A stretch of DNA of 64,000 nt from Methylophaga marina. GTDB lineage: Bacteria; Pseudomonadota; Gammaproteobacteria; Nitrosococcales; Methylophagaceae. The translations under genes were made by a program, and so were the position numbers. Below are positions 46,241-54,408 of this stretch, piece by piece; within the stretch, counting starts at the first letter, position 1; each line of letters opens with the position of its first letter. The notes under the pieces were generated by a model, which saw only the letters and a program-made list of their open reading frames with translations, was not told where the DNA came from and did no database searches. Location: positions 496,001-560,000 of the forward strand of contig NZ_AP027741.1 in the NCBI RefSeq assembly GCF_030296755.1, given 5' to 3'.

Positions 46241-47028
46241 ACGGCCCATGTGTGACCAATTTTGCCATTGCTGTAGAACTTACCTGTGCTGATTTTTTCT
46301 GGATGCTCGATATGCAGTAAGGCATTTTGTTTGGCTTTTTCCAGGAGTTCGCTCAAGCCTTCTTCGGTTAAATCCACGAAAGAATCCAGCTCACGAATAG
46401 CAGCGTTAAAATCTTCGGTGGTCAGAGAGACGTCTTCGGATGGCACCTCTAATTGAACAGGTTCCGTAACAAGTCTGGATAAATGCACTGGATAGCGTCG
46501 CCAGTGAAATAAGGCATTAAACATAATTGCCACCAGCAGGATAGCGATGACATTGTTCAACACGGGGAAAAGCAGATAGCTGTAGCCCAATTGTGTGATA
46601 CCTGCTCCGCCCAGAACGGCATTTAATGCAGTGGCGCCACCGGGTGGATGGATGCAGCGCGTGTAATACATCAGCCCCACCGCCAAACCTACGGCAATAG
46701 CGGCTGCCAGTGGTGTTGCTCCAAGAAGATATTGACAGGTCACACCCACAGCAGCAGAGATTAGATGGCCTGCAATCACTTGCCATGGTTGTGATAAGGC
46801 ACCATGAGGAACAGCAAACACCAATACGGCGGTGGCGCCAAATGAGGCAATGATCAATAACTCTGAACCCGCACTTATCGAAATATGCTGTGACAGCCAC
46901 TTCGTCATCAGGATGGTCACCAAAATACCGACCATTGCCCCGAATGCTGAGATCACTTTTTCGCTATGGCTGGTTCTGTTTTTCTCAATCCCCAGCCATA
47001 GCATGAGTTGTTTTAAAGCATGCGTCAT
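46069..47028 (-). CDS. HPP-family membrane protein
   Basis: 319 residues. Four to five membrane helices include ELLIIASFGATAVLVFAVPHGALSQPWQVIAGHLISA and the name-giving motif RCIHPPGGATALNAVL. A hydrophilic C-terminal domain of about 140 residues (from EVPSEDVSLTTEDF) has an unknown role. HPP proteins have been linked to nitrite transport in plastids and cyanobacteria; in bacteria they often sit beside NO/nitrite genes, as here. It follows nnrS by 81 bp on the same strand. A decayed copy of its 3' end lies near 54.2 kb. Confidence 0.85.
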   Translation of the reverse strand: MTHALKQLMLWLGIEKNRTSHSEKVISAFGAMVGILVTILMTKWLSQHISISAGSELLIIASFGATAVLVFAVPHGALSQPWQVIAGHLISAAVGVTCQYLLGATPLAAAIAVGLAVGLMYYTRCIHPPGGATALNAVLGGAGITQLGYSYLLFPVLNNVIAILLVAIMFNALFHWRRYPVHLSRLVTEPVQLEVPSEDVSLTTEDFNAAIRELDSFVDLTEEGLSELLEKAKQNALLHIEHPEKISTGKFYSNGKIGHTWAVRRVIDEGKEGSKNDVIIYKNVAGNDLYNTGMLEREAFRQWAKFEVYEQNGRWLRLN

Positions 47029-47109
47029 AATTTAAAATCACGGGATACAAAATAGGCATAAATTATACCTATTTAAATCATCCTCATATAGCGACAGGTT
47101 TTATCAAGC

Positions 47110-48294
47110 TCAACCTTTTCTCTCAGATAATAAAATCGGTGTGTATTGATACAGAAAAATACTGTACGCCAATACCCATAGCAGAATACTGAGCCACAGA
47201 CTGAATAAACTGGCTGAAAACACGCTAAACATCAGCGTTCTGACTAAGCCGGCTATCAGCACGCAGATAAAAGCGACTTTAATCTTTGAAGACGCGATAA
47301 TCGGTCTGCCGGTATGACCGAGTGAGACACGTGAGATCATGCTTAAAATAAGCCCGCCCATGCCGCCGATGGTTAAGGCATGCAAGGCATCATTCATACT
47401 CACATTTCCCCCAGCATAATGGTAAGCCAGTAAACACAAGCCAAGAGGAATACACCAGTAACTCAGGTGTAATGACCATAATAAAGGGTGTGATAAGGTA
47501 GTAAAAAAACGCCAGCAGGCACACCTTATGGCTGTGAGACATGCTGCTACCATTAACATGACCGCCAGTAAATAATCTGATATCCATGCCTGCAATTGCA
47601 GGAAAAACACCGCCACAATTAACCAAACAGAAAACAACGCTGCCCTGTCCAGCCATAGCAAACGTGGTCTGGCTGGAATCTGTGTCGCATTAGCTGTAAA
47701 CATCGGAATAATACGGCCACCGATGACTGCCATCATCAGCGTAATCAGAAATACGGCTGAATAAAGACTGTTGCTTACGGTTTCAAACTGCTGAGCCTGA
47801 CTGGATAAATGAAAATGAATATTGGTAAAGATCAGTAGCAGCAACACCACCACTGCAAAATAATTACGCTTTTGTTTCTTTTGATAAATCAACTTAGCCA
47901 AGAACAGCCCGGCATATATAAAAAAACTGCTATCCAGCAATATCACTAACCATGATGGCAAGCCGACTCCTGGCCACATCGCAATACGCCCAACGAGCCA
48001 ACACCCTACTAATAATGCACATTGCTTACCATGAATGGAGCGTAAACCTGTCCAGGTTTGTACGGCCGTTAATAAAAAGCCAACCAACACCGCACCGACA
48101 AAACCAAACATCATTTCATGACCGTGCCAGAGTGTGGCGGGTAAAGCTTGACTCGGATTTACCCATCCATTCCAGACACCGCCCCAATACAGCAAAGCGA
48201 TGATGCCAAATAGACTAGCCAGTAAAAACAATGGCCTGAAAGCCAGATCAAACACAGGCAATGAAAAAAATGCACGACAAGATTTTATAGACAT
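47110..48294 (-). CDS. nnrS: NnrS haem-copper membrane protein
   Basis: 394 residues with about twelve hydrophobic segments. Family marks are FDLAFRPLFLLASLFGIIALLYW at the start, LWHGHEMMFGFVGAVLVGFLLTAVQTWTG (His pair), GGRIIPMFTAN and ALHALTIGGMGGLILSMISRVSLGHTGR. NnrS proteins protect cells against nitrosative stress, apparently by limiting dinitrosyl-iron complex formation. It lies downstream of hmp with a terminator between, so it probably has a weaker or separate promoter. Confidence 0.92.
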   Translation of the reverse strand: MSIKSCRAFFSLPVFDLAFRPLFLLASLFGIIALLYWGGVWNGWVNPSQALPATLWHGHEMMFGFVGAVLVGFLLTAVQTWTGLRSIHGKQCALLVGCWLVGRIAMWPGVGLPSWLVILLDSSFFIYAGLFLAKLIYQKKQKRNYFAVVVLLLLIFTNIHFHLSSQAQQFETVSNSLYSAVFLITLMMAVIGGRIIPMFTANATQIPARPRLLWLDRAALFSVWLIVAVFFLQLQAWISDYLLAVMLMVAACLTAIRCACWRFFTTLSHPLLWSLHLSYWCIPLGLCLLAYHYAGGNVSMNDALHALTIGGMGGLILSMISRVSLGHTGRPIIASSKIKVAFICVLIAGLVRTLMFSVFSASLFSLWLSILLWVLAYSIFLYQYTPILLSERKG

Positions 48295-48315
48295 AAGCAG
48301 CTACCAGAAGATAAA

Positions 48316-48344
48316 AACAGCGAGCCCTTTCGGGCTCAGCTGTT
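48316..48344 (-). terminator. terminator after hmp
   Basis: On the minus strand a GAGCCC-GAAA-GGGCTC stem is extended by AACAGC/GCTGTT with one bulge, then TTTT. It follows the hmp stop codon by 9 bp and precedes nnrS. Confidence 0.85.
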
Positions 48345-48352
48345 GCTTTGGG

Positions 48353-49549
48353 TTAAATAATGTCGTCATGTGGTCCGAATGTTTCAAAATGGACGCGTTC
48401 TGATGGCACACCATTCACATGCAATTGCAAACGCACAAAGCGCATAAACTCCAGTGGCCCACATAGATATACCTCGACATTATTAAAATCGACTTTGTCT
48501 CTGAGCAGGTTGATATCCATCAAACCCGTATGAATATCTTCTGAGGCATTCGTTTCTTCGCTATACCAATAAAAATCATGCAGATTCGTGTGAGTCTGTT
48601 TCAACGCCGTTAAACGCTGCTTGAATGAATGTTGCTGAGCATTTTTGCAGGTGTGCAAAAAGAAGATATCGTGTTGGTAAGCATCATCACTGACTAAAGT
48701 CTCCAGCATAGACATCATTGGCGTTAAACCAACACCGCCAGAAATCAACATCACCGGTCGGCTAGGCTTGGTTAAAAAGAAAGCGCCCGCCGGTGGCATT
48801 AATTCGACTGTATCGCCCACTTCCACGGCATCATGCAGATGGTTAGATACCATGCCCTTTATAGGAGAACGCTCACGTTTCACACTAATACGGTAATGCT
48901 CAGGATGATATTTATCTGAAAGTGAATATTGGCGAATCTCAACATTCTCGGCATTATCAGGTTTCACTCTGACGGCAATATACTGGCCCGGCTGATACTG
49001 TCTTATCGGCTGTCCATCCACCGGTTCAAAAATAAAACTGGTCACTAACTCAGACTCTTTGATTTTGTCTTTGACCTGAAACGATCTTGGTCCAGTCCAG
49101 CCGCCCTGTTCTTCTCTGCTAGTTTGATAAAGCGCTTTTTCGCGGTCAATTAATACTGTAGCCAATAACTGATAGGCTTTTATCCAGGCTTCAGCCACAT
49201 CATCGGTGAACTCGTCGGGCGCTAACTCTCGTAAGGTTTCAATCAGGTGATGACCGACAATCTGATATTGCTCAGGCTGAATATCAAAGCTGGTGTGTTT
49301 CTGTGCGATACGCTCGACCAACTCGCCCAGCTCACCCAGGTTATCAATGTATTTAGCATAAGACGCCACCGCACTGAACAATGCAAATTGCTGGCGACCG
49401 TTTTTTTGATTGCTTAAATTAAAGATATCTTTTAGTTCTGGATTGGCATTAAACATACGCTGATAAAAATGATCAGTGACCGTTGTGCCTGCCCCTTCCA
49501 GTATGGGAATCGTGCTTTTCACGATTTGGATAGTGTGTGTATCTAACAT
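48353..49549 (-). CDS. hmp: flavohaemoglobin, nitric oxide dioxygenase
   Basis: 398 residues from ATG 49549, with GAGGA upstream. The globin domain (about 1-140) has the proximal His in YQIVGHHLIETLREL and a distal tyrosine region (VTDHFYQRMF). The ferredoxin-reductase part has the FAD motif RQYSLSDKYHPEHYRISVKRE and NAD-binding SGGVGLTPMMSML, ending CGPLEFMRFV. Hmp oxidises NO to nitrate with O2 and NAD(P)H. The upstream region holds a sigma-54 promoter and three NorR-type sites. Confidence 0.96.
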   Translation of the reverse strand: MLDTHTIQIVKSTIPILEGAGTTVTDHFYQRMFNANPELKDIFNLSNQKNGRQQFALFSAVASYAKYIDNLGELGELVERIAQKHTSFDIQPEQYQIVGHHLIETLRELAPDEFTDDVAEAWIKAYQLLATVLIDREKALYQTSREEQGGWTGPRSFQVKDKIKESELVTSFIFEPVDGQPIRQYQPGQYIAVRVKPDNAENVEIRQYSLSDKYHPEHYRISVKRERSPIKGMVSNHLHDAVEVGDTVELMPPAGAFFLTKPSRPVMLISGGVGLTPMMSMLETLVSDDAYQHDIFFLHTCKNAQQHSFKQRLTALKQTHTNLHDFYWYSEETNASEDIHTGLMDINLLRDKVDFNNVEVYLCGPLEFMRFVRLQLHVNGVPSERVHFETFGPHDDII

Positions 49550-49591
49550 ATTGTCCTCGCTATGCTGTTTTTATGTATTACTACTCACATA

Positions 49592-49608
49592 TTGCAGAAG
49601 CTATGCCA
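49592..49608 (-). promoter_or_regulatory. sigma-54 (-24/-12) promoter of hmp
   Basis: On the minus strand TGGCATAGCTTCTGCAA has GG and GC exactly ten bases apart, the invariant spacing of sigma-54 promoters, and a good match to TGGCAC-N5-TTGCA. It ends 43 bp upstream of the hmp start. Confidence 0.85.
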
Positions 49609-49639
49609 GATAAACCTGCTTATATAATTCAATTACTTA

Positions 49640-49698
49640 GTCAGATATACTTCATCAACCGTGTCTTTATGACCTACGTAAAAAAGAGTCATATTGAC
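49640..49698. promoter_or_regulatory. three NorR-type enhancer sites
   Basis: GTCAGATATAC (49640-49650), GTCTTTATGAC (49663-49673) and GTCATATTGAC (49688-49698) each fit GT-N7-AC, the core of NorR enhancers. They are spaced 23 and 25 bp apart between hmp and norR. Three tandem sites are also what the E. coli norR-norVW region has. Confidence 0.8.
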
Positions 49699-49737
49699 CT
49701 ATTCATGTATTTATAACCTGATTAAAAGAACAGCCTA

Positions 49738-51318
49738 ATGTCATTAAACAGCCATCACCTTTTAGTCGAAGTCGCCCTAGACTTAGCCAATAGTTTGAAT
49801 ACCGGAGATCGGTTTGATCGCCTGTTAGGTTCAATACGAAAAGCCATTGCCTGTGATGCGGTGGTGTTACTTGGCTTTCGTGATGGCATGCTGACACCAC
49901 TCGCTATGCAAGGCTTATCATCAGACGTATTAGGCAGACGCTTTTTACTTGCAGAGCACCCGAGGTTGCAACGCATTTGTGACTCAAACAAACCTCTGTT
50001 ATTTGCTAACGACTGTGACTTACCCGATCCCTATGATGGCTTGCTGGTATCTCAACTAGGCAACTTACCGATTCATTCCTGTATGGGCTTACCACTGTAT
50101 TCAGACAATCAGCTTATTGGTGTTGTCACTTTAGATAGCTTTAAACCATATGCTTTTGATGAGATTGAACTAAAAACCCTGGAATTAATCACGGCCTTAT
50201 CCGCTGCTACCTTAAAAACAGCCTTGGAGTTCAAGAAGCTAGAACTCAGTGCGCATCATGCTCAGGAAGTCGTCAAAGAGTTAACCCAGGAAGCTTTATT
50301 AAAAGACGGCGGTGAGATTATTGGGCAAAGCCCAGTGATGCAAACGCTGAAAAACAATATCGAGCTGGTGTCTGGCTCCAATTTTACGGTGCTGATCACT
50401 GGTGAAACGGGTGTGGGTAAAGAGCTGGTTGCCAGGAAAATCCATCAACTTTCAGAGCGTAAAACAGCTCCACTGGTGTATTTGAACTGTGCGTCCCTGC
50501 CAGAGTCGCTGGTTGAAAGTGAGTTATTCGGCCACACCAAAGGCGCCTTTACCGGTGCAGATAAAGCACGCGCCGGTAAGTTTCAGCTGGCAAATGGTGG
50601 CACCCTGTTTCTGGATGAGGTAGGTGAGTTACCACTCAGCACACAAAGTAAATTATTACGTGTTTTGCAATCAGGTGAGATTCAACCAGTCGGTCAAGAT
50701 AAAGTCGAACATGTAGATGTACGCATTATTGCTGCCACCAATAGGAATTTGGAAAAAGAAGTTGAGAATGAGCAGTTCCGTTCCGATCTTTACCATCGTC
50801 TGATGGTGTATCCCATTCATCTGCCCAGCCTGAAAGATCGTGGAGAAGACGTGTTGCTTTTGGCCGGATATTTTCTCGAACGCATCAGTCGCCAATTGAA
50901 TATCCGCCAGCTTCGATTAACCTCAGAAGCCAACACCAGCCTGCTCAATTATTCCTGGCCTGGCAATGTACGTGAACTGGAACATGTAATCAGCCGAGCA
51001 GCTTTAAGAGCGAAAGCTGCTTCACCTCATCAGGCGATTGTGTCACTCACATCAGAGTTGCTTGAAATTACAGCTGATAAACCCGTAGGCAACTTACCTG
51101 AGCTGGATACTAACCCAGTTAACAGTCTGCCCCATATGAGTTTAAAAGCAGCGACGGAAGCCTTTCAGAAAAGAGTCATTGCACACACATTACAACAAGC
51201 TGATGGTAACTGGGCAATGGCCGCCAAACAGTTACAGATAGATCGCTCGAACCTTGTCCGCATGGCGAAACGACTTAACATCACCGTTCAAAAAAATACG
51301 CAGATTACTTTCAACTAA
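49738..51318 (+). CDS. norR: NO-responsive sigma-54 activator NorR
   Basis: 526 residues: an N-terminal GAF domain that senses NO through non-haem iron (about 1-170; RFDRLLGSIRKAIACDAVVLL), a central AAA+ domain (GETGVGKELVARKIH, the GAFTGA loop in HTKGAFTGADKARAGKFQLANGGTLFLDEVGEL), and a C-terminal Fis-type helix-turn-helix (MAAKQLQIDRSNLVRMAKRL). It is divergent from hmp and next to its enhancer sites, so hmp is the probable target. Confidence 0.95.
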   Translation: MSLNSHHLLVEVALDLANSLNTGDRFDRLLGSIRKAIACDAVVLLGFRDGMLTPLAMQGLSSDVLGRRFLLAEHPRLQRICDSNKPLLFANDCDLPDPYDGLLVSQLGNLPIHSCMGLPLYSDNQLIGVVTLDSFKPYAFDEIELKTLELITALSAATLKTALEFKKLELSAHHAQEVVKELTQEALLKDGGEIIGQSPVMQTLKNNIELVSGSNFTVLITGETGVGKELVARKIHQLSERKTAPLVYLNCASLPESLVESELFGHTKGAFTGADKARAGKFQLANGGTLFLDEVGELPLSTQSKLLRVLQSGEIQPVGQDKVEHVDVRIIAATNRNLEKEVENEQFRSDLYHRLMVYPIHLPSLKDRGEDVLLLAGYFLERISRQLNIRQLRLTSEANTSLLNYSWPGNVRELEHVISRAALRAKAASPHQAIVSLTSELLEITADKPVGNLPELDTNPVNSLPHMSLKAATEAFQKRVIAHTLQQADGNWAMAAKQLQIDRSNLVRMAKRLNITVQKNTQITFN

Positions 51319-51492
51319 AGCACTGAAAATCAAACACTCTGACCCTATTGATTCCCGATAAGAAAGCCAATGGTTGGAATTAATACGTTCTTCATTTTGC
51401 CTTGTAACACCCGGTTCACGCGCCCGTTAGAGCGCTTAGATCAAGTTGGCTGATACCTTGGTTCTCTGATTGACTCTTTTGTAAGAAGATTT

Positions 51493-52176
51493 TTAAGCCC
51501 GCAGGTACTCATTAATATACTGCCTACTAATATACTTTTTGTTGACTACATAGTCTTCAAACACAGACAGAAACTGCTCTACCACTAACTGAATCTCTTG
51601 AGCTTTCTTCCGCAAAGTGTCTGATCGATGTCTTTCACCAACAGAAACGGGGGTTTCACGCCCATGTGCCACTGCATTTCTCTTGTCCACTAATTCATCG
51701 ATAGTCAATCTTACTCGCGGGTCAATATTAATAGGCTCCAACCCAAAACTTCGGAGAGTGTCTTGGATTGTTTTGTACCAAACGTTCTGAAGACTCTCTG
51801 AAAAAACGGTATTACTTAACTCAAAGACTTCATCAGAAATCACTCCTTCAAAAACCTCTGTTGATTTGGAAAAGTAATTTTTGTTACTGCAGTGTTTGAA
51901 AGACTGCATTTTTGAGTTGAGTGATATGACATTAAAAGCTGCGTCGTAATGTTTATTTTTCACACTATCCTGTTTGACTAAGAGAATAGTTTGCTCAATT
52001 GTTTCATTTATAGCTTTTTCTAAAGCTGAATATAAGTGTACGTAGAATAATCCTCTAAGTATCTTAATCTCAACTGAGGACTCGCGACTTCCTTCATTTT
52101 CTTCGATAAATGCTAGGTTTATAAAGACCTCACCGAATCGTTCTCTTGAATTTGCTCGTATTATGCTAAACGGCAT
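51493..52176 (-). CDS. HEPN-domain protein (MAE_28990/MAE_18760-like), partner of DUF262
   Basis: 227 residues. An N-terminal MPFSIIRANSRERFGEVFINLAFIEENEG, then a long helical region (LRGLFYVHLYSALEKAINETIEQTILL) and, near residue 171, VDKRNAVAHGRE. This is an R-x4-H motif of the HEPN RNase family. Basic and cysteine-poor. It overlaps the DUF262 gene by 11 bp and is translated after it. HEPN RNases are common effectors in toxin-antitoxin, abortive-infection and CRISPR-linked systems; the partner may be the sensor or switch. Confidence 0.8.
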   Translation of the reverse strand: MPFSIIRANSRERFGEVFINLAFIEENEGSRESSVEIKILRGLFYVHLYSALEKAINETIEQTILLVKQDSVKNKHYDAAFNVISLNSKMQSFKHCSNKNYFSKSTEVFEGVISDEVFELSNTVFSESLQNVWYKTIQDTLRSFGLEPINIDPRVRLTIDELVDKRNAVAHGRETPVSVGERHRSDTLRKKAQEIQLVVEQFLSVFEDYVVNKKYISRQYINEYLRA

Positions 52177-53221
52177 TTAACAGCCTGTCCTTTACTATCC
52201 TAATTCGCTTATTTAACATCTTTTTGCTGTTAGTAGCACCAGTCGTACATTTCTTAAGTTCCCCGTCATTGAGCAGATCTTGCAAATGACTCAGATCAAA
52301 TTGGTTTCCACTATTAATAGCTTTTGCGCATCCAACCGAAATTGCCTCGTATAAAACAATCGGTGTCACGTTTTTTCTAGCACCTCGCACGATGCCTTCA
52401 GGGAGATTATCATTCAGCGCCTTAAATGTTTTGACAAATAATTCACGAAGTCGCTTCTTATCCTTGAAGCTGTTAGTTTTTTTCTCCATAAAATCATTTA
52501 GGAACTCTTTAACACTGTGAACAAACTGCTCCTGATCATCATGATAGGCAAAGAACCGCAAAACTAATTCCTCATAACTTCCAAGGCGTTCAGCATTTTC
52601 TGTCATTTTTACGACAGCACGAAAATCTTGGTTAACCGATAACTCTTTCAAAAAGTCATTAAACTCACCGATATAAACACAGTTTCGTATTTCTTGTTCA
52701 TGTAGAGTGACACCTCCTGTATTAAGTCGTTCAAACAGGTCGTATCTAACATTGAAATCACTACGGTCATTCAATACTGTTACCCTTAGCGGTCTAGTCT
52801 GAAGCATGAACTGCATAGATTTCGGTAAATCCTCATAGTACAGACCATTCATGGATTCTAGTTTTTCAAGACCTGAGAGCTTAAGCTTTTGATGCTTGAT
52901 ATTTAGGTCTTGTAATTCATCCTTGGTACCAATGAAATTCAATATTGTAGAGAGCCTTTGAAGTCCATCAATAACTTCCCATGATGCATCTCGATTGGTT
53001 GCCATGAATAGGCTTGGGATTGGAATTCCAAGGAATAAAGATTCAATTAGAGCTGACTGTCTTGAGCTATCCCAGACAAAATGACGCTGATATTCGGGGG
53101 CTATATCAACCATTCCTTCCAAGACCATATCGTATAGCTGCTTCAACGTTATGTCATAGCTATCAAAAGCAACAGATCTTCTATTGTTGTCTAGCTGTTC
53201 TTGTATTTTCGAGAAGTTCAA
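52166..53221 (-). CDS. DUF262-domain protein (GmrSD/ParB-like), two-gene operon with HEPN
   Basis: 351 residues. The DUF262 start (SYDITLKQLYDMVLEGMVDIAPEYQRHFVWDSSRQSALIESLFLGIPIPSLFM), the signature DGLQRLSTILNFIG (near residue 84) and FNVRYDLFERLNTGGVTLHEQEIRNCVY are plain. DUF262 proteins share a ParB/Srx-like nucleotide-binding core, known from GmrS/BrxU-type restriction and other defence systems. There is no DUF1524 HNH domain at the C-terminus, so it is not a complete GmrSD. First gene of the pair. Confidence 0.85.
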   Translation of the reverse strand: MNFSKIQEQLDNNRRSVAFDSYDITLKQLYDMVLEGMVDIAPEYQRHFVWDSSRQSALIESLFLGIPIPSLFMATNRDASWEVIDGLQRLSTILNFIGTKDELQDLNIKHQKLKLSGLEKLESMNGLYYEDLPKSMQFMLQTRPLRVTVLNDRSDFNVRYDLFERLNTGGVTLHEQEIRNCVYIGEFNDFLKELSVNQDFRAVVKMTENAERLGSYEELVLRFFAYHDDQEQFVHSVKEFLNDFMEKKTNSFKDKKRLRELFVKTFKALNDNLPEGIVRGARKNVTPIVLYEAISVGCAKAINSGNQFDLSHLQDLLNDGELKKCTTGATNSKKMLNKRIRIVKDRLLNAV

Positions 53222-53256
53222 TTTTCACCTTCTTTATTCATAGTATTGACTTAAAT

Positions 53257-53279
53257 TTGCGGGCAATAAAATCCCGCAA
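53257..53279. repeat. hairpin between the DUF262 operon and the next gene
   Basis: TTGCGGG-CAATAAAAT-CCCGCAA is a perfect seven-base stem, followed by GC-rich sequence with two related GGGGAACGAGCG/AGGGAGCG segments to about 53322. It could be a terminator for the upstream gene at 53337 (minus) or part of a degenerate recombination site. Confidence 0.45.
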
Positions 53280-53336
53280 TAAGCGGCGCGGGGAACGAGC
53301 GTCCGGCGACCGCAGGGAGCGAATTTAATTGCTTTT

Positions 53337-53807
53337 TTATATTTTCTTCTCAGTGGTTACACGAGAAAGCCTAGATACCATTTGGATATGGCATTTGAGC
53401 TCACTGTCGCTCGTGTGACTCTCAATTTTTGATTCCACATATGATGAAAGAAAGTTCCTCATATGAAGCTGTAATAATAGTTTGTTCTCAGACGGAGAAA
53501 ATCTTCCACCGAATCCGGCAAGAATGGCTTGGTACCGGACGTTGCTTTTCTCTGCAAGATAGTTGTATAGATGAAACTCGCCGCTTTGCTTTGCAGCTGC
53601 ACTCACTTCCTCACCGTCGATACATGACTTTTCTTCCTGCTTGAAGCTAGCAGTGAACAAGGCGTATGACTCTGGTTCCCCGCAAAAGAAAGCATGGCAC
53701 TCCGCCACAAACCGCGCCCCGTCTCCAGCAAGCACAGGCTCAGTTACTACCAATACCGGGATGCCGTGACCAGGGAGAAAATCACTCGAATAAATTTGAA
53801 AACTCAT
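53337..53807 (-). CDS. hypothetical protein
   Basis: 156 residues (MSFQIYSSDFLPGHGIPVLVVTEPVLAGDG ... CHAFFCGEPESYALFTASF ... AILAGFGGRFSPSENKLLLQLHMRNFLSSYVESKI). Soluble, no signal peptide, no recognised family. It lies directly left of direct-repeat copy 2 and upstream of the DUF262/HEPN pair on the same strand; about 115 bp separate them, so co-transcription is possible. Composition is ordinary for the region. Confidence 0.65.
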   Translation of the reverse strand: MSFQIYSSDFLPGHGIPVLVVTEPVLAGDGARFVAECHAFFCGEPESYALFTASFKQEEKSCIDGEEVSAAAKQSGEFHLYNYLAEKSNVRYQAILAGFGGRFSPSENKLLLQLHMRNFLSSYVESKIESHTSDSELKCHIQMVSRLSRVTTEKKI

Positions 53808-53834
53808 CGTACTCTCCGAAAATATAACATCATG

Positions 53835-54330
53835 TTTTATGAAGCCTCTGGCTTCATAATAGATATTAAAGAAGTCGCTTCATGACTCCATTAAAAAAAC
53901 GCTAAGCATTTGATTAAAAAGAAACGACTTTCATTTTTTTGGAAAATAGAGTCATACTTTGACTCTCTTGGAAAAGAATATTTCTCTGAGAAAAAGTGAT
54001 ATTCATTTTGAATGTTCCATTTCTATATTCCTTTAAGTCCTTTACGAACTGAGATTTAAATCGCAGTGCAATCAATTGATATTAGGTCAATATTTCATAG
54101 TTTTTATTGCTAAGCAACACTCATAAGCATTGGATGATAAAAATCTGGTGCTAACTCGCTTAAGCTAAGCAATAATCATTTTTTCAAACACTTCAAATTC
54201 CATCCATTGATGGAAGGCTTCCCACTCCAGCGTGCTGATAATGTATCAGTCATTACTTTCTGCACTATTGTAGAGAACCACATCATTTTTAGTTCTCTCT
54301 CCTGAACCTATTACAAATCACACGATGCAT
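53835..54330 (+). repeat. direct repeat copy 2
   Basis: An uninterrupted second copy of the segment at 42335-42420 plus 45801-46240. It carries the hairpin TATGAAGCC-TCT-GGCTTCATA (53838-53858), AGATATTAAAGAAGTCGCTTCAT, and TTGATATTAGGTCAATATTT. It then runs into a decayed HPP 3' end. Same orientation as copy 1 and noticeably diverged. Confidence 0.8.
54165..54330 (-). pseudogene. decayed 3' fragment of an HPP-family gene
   Basis: The minus-strand reading gives SND-stop-YIISTLEWEAFHQWMEFEVFEK. This aligns with AGNDLYNTGMLEREAFRQW and AKFEVYEQ at the end of the intact HPP gene at 46069. One codon is now TGA and the final residues differ. There is no upstream HPP coding sequence on this side. 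Confidence 0.8.
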
Positions 54331-54357
54331 TAAAGCTGAGATTGTACTGTTGCTCAT

Positions 54358-54386
54358 ACCGATATATAGTTATACCTACTATCGGT
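54358..54386. promoter_or_regulatory. ModE-binding site upstream of modE-modABC
   Basis: ACCGATATATAG at the left is inversely repeated by CTACTATCGGT at the right, with six bases between. This is close to the E. coli ModE box (CGTTATAT-N12-ATATAACG type). It lies 22 bp before the modE start, suggesting molybdate-dependent autorepression of the whole operon. Confidence 0.7.
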
Positions 54387-54408
54387 ATTTAGAGACAATA
54401 AAAACCAA

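Noticed and set aside
51420-51470. GCGCCCGTTAGAGCGC as an attC core near the HEPN gene
   Set aside because: GTTAGAG does not fit GTTRRRY and no partner core with an internal hairpin is present.
52166-53221. A complete GmrSD-type restriction enzyme
   Set aside because: The DUF262 protein ends without the HNH/DUF1524 part, and the partner is a HEPN protein instead.
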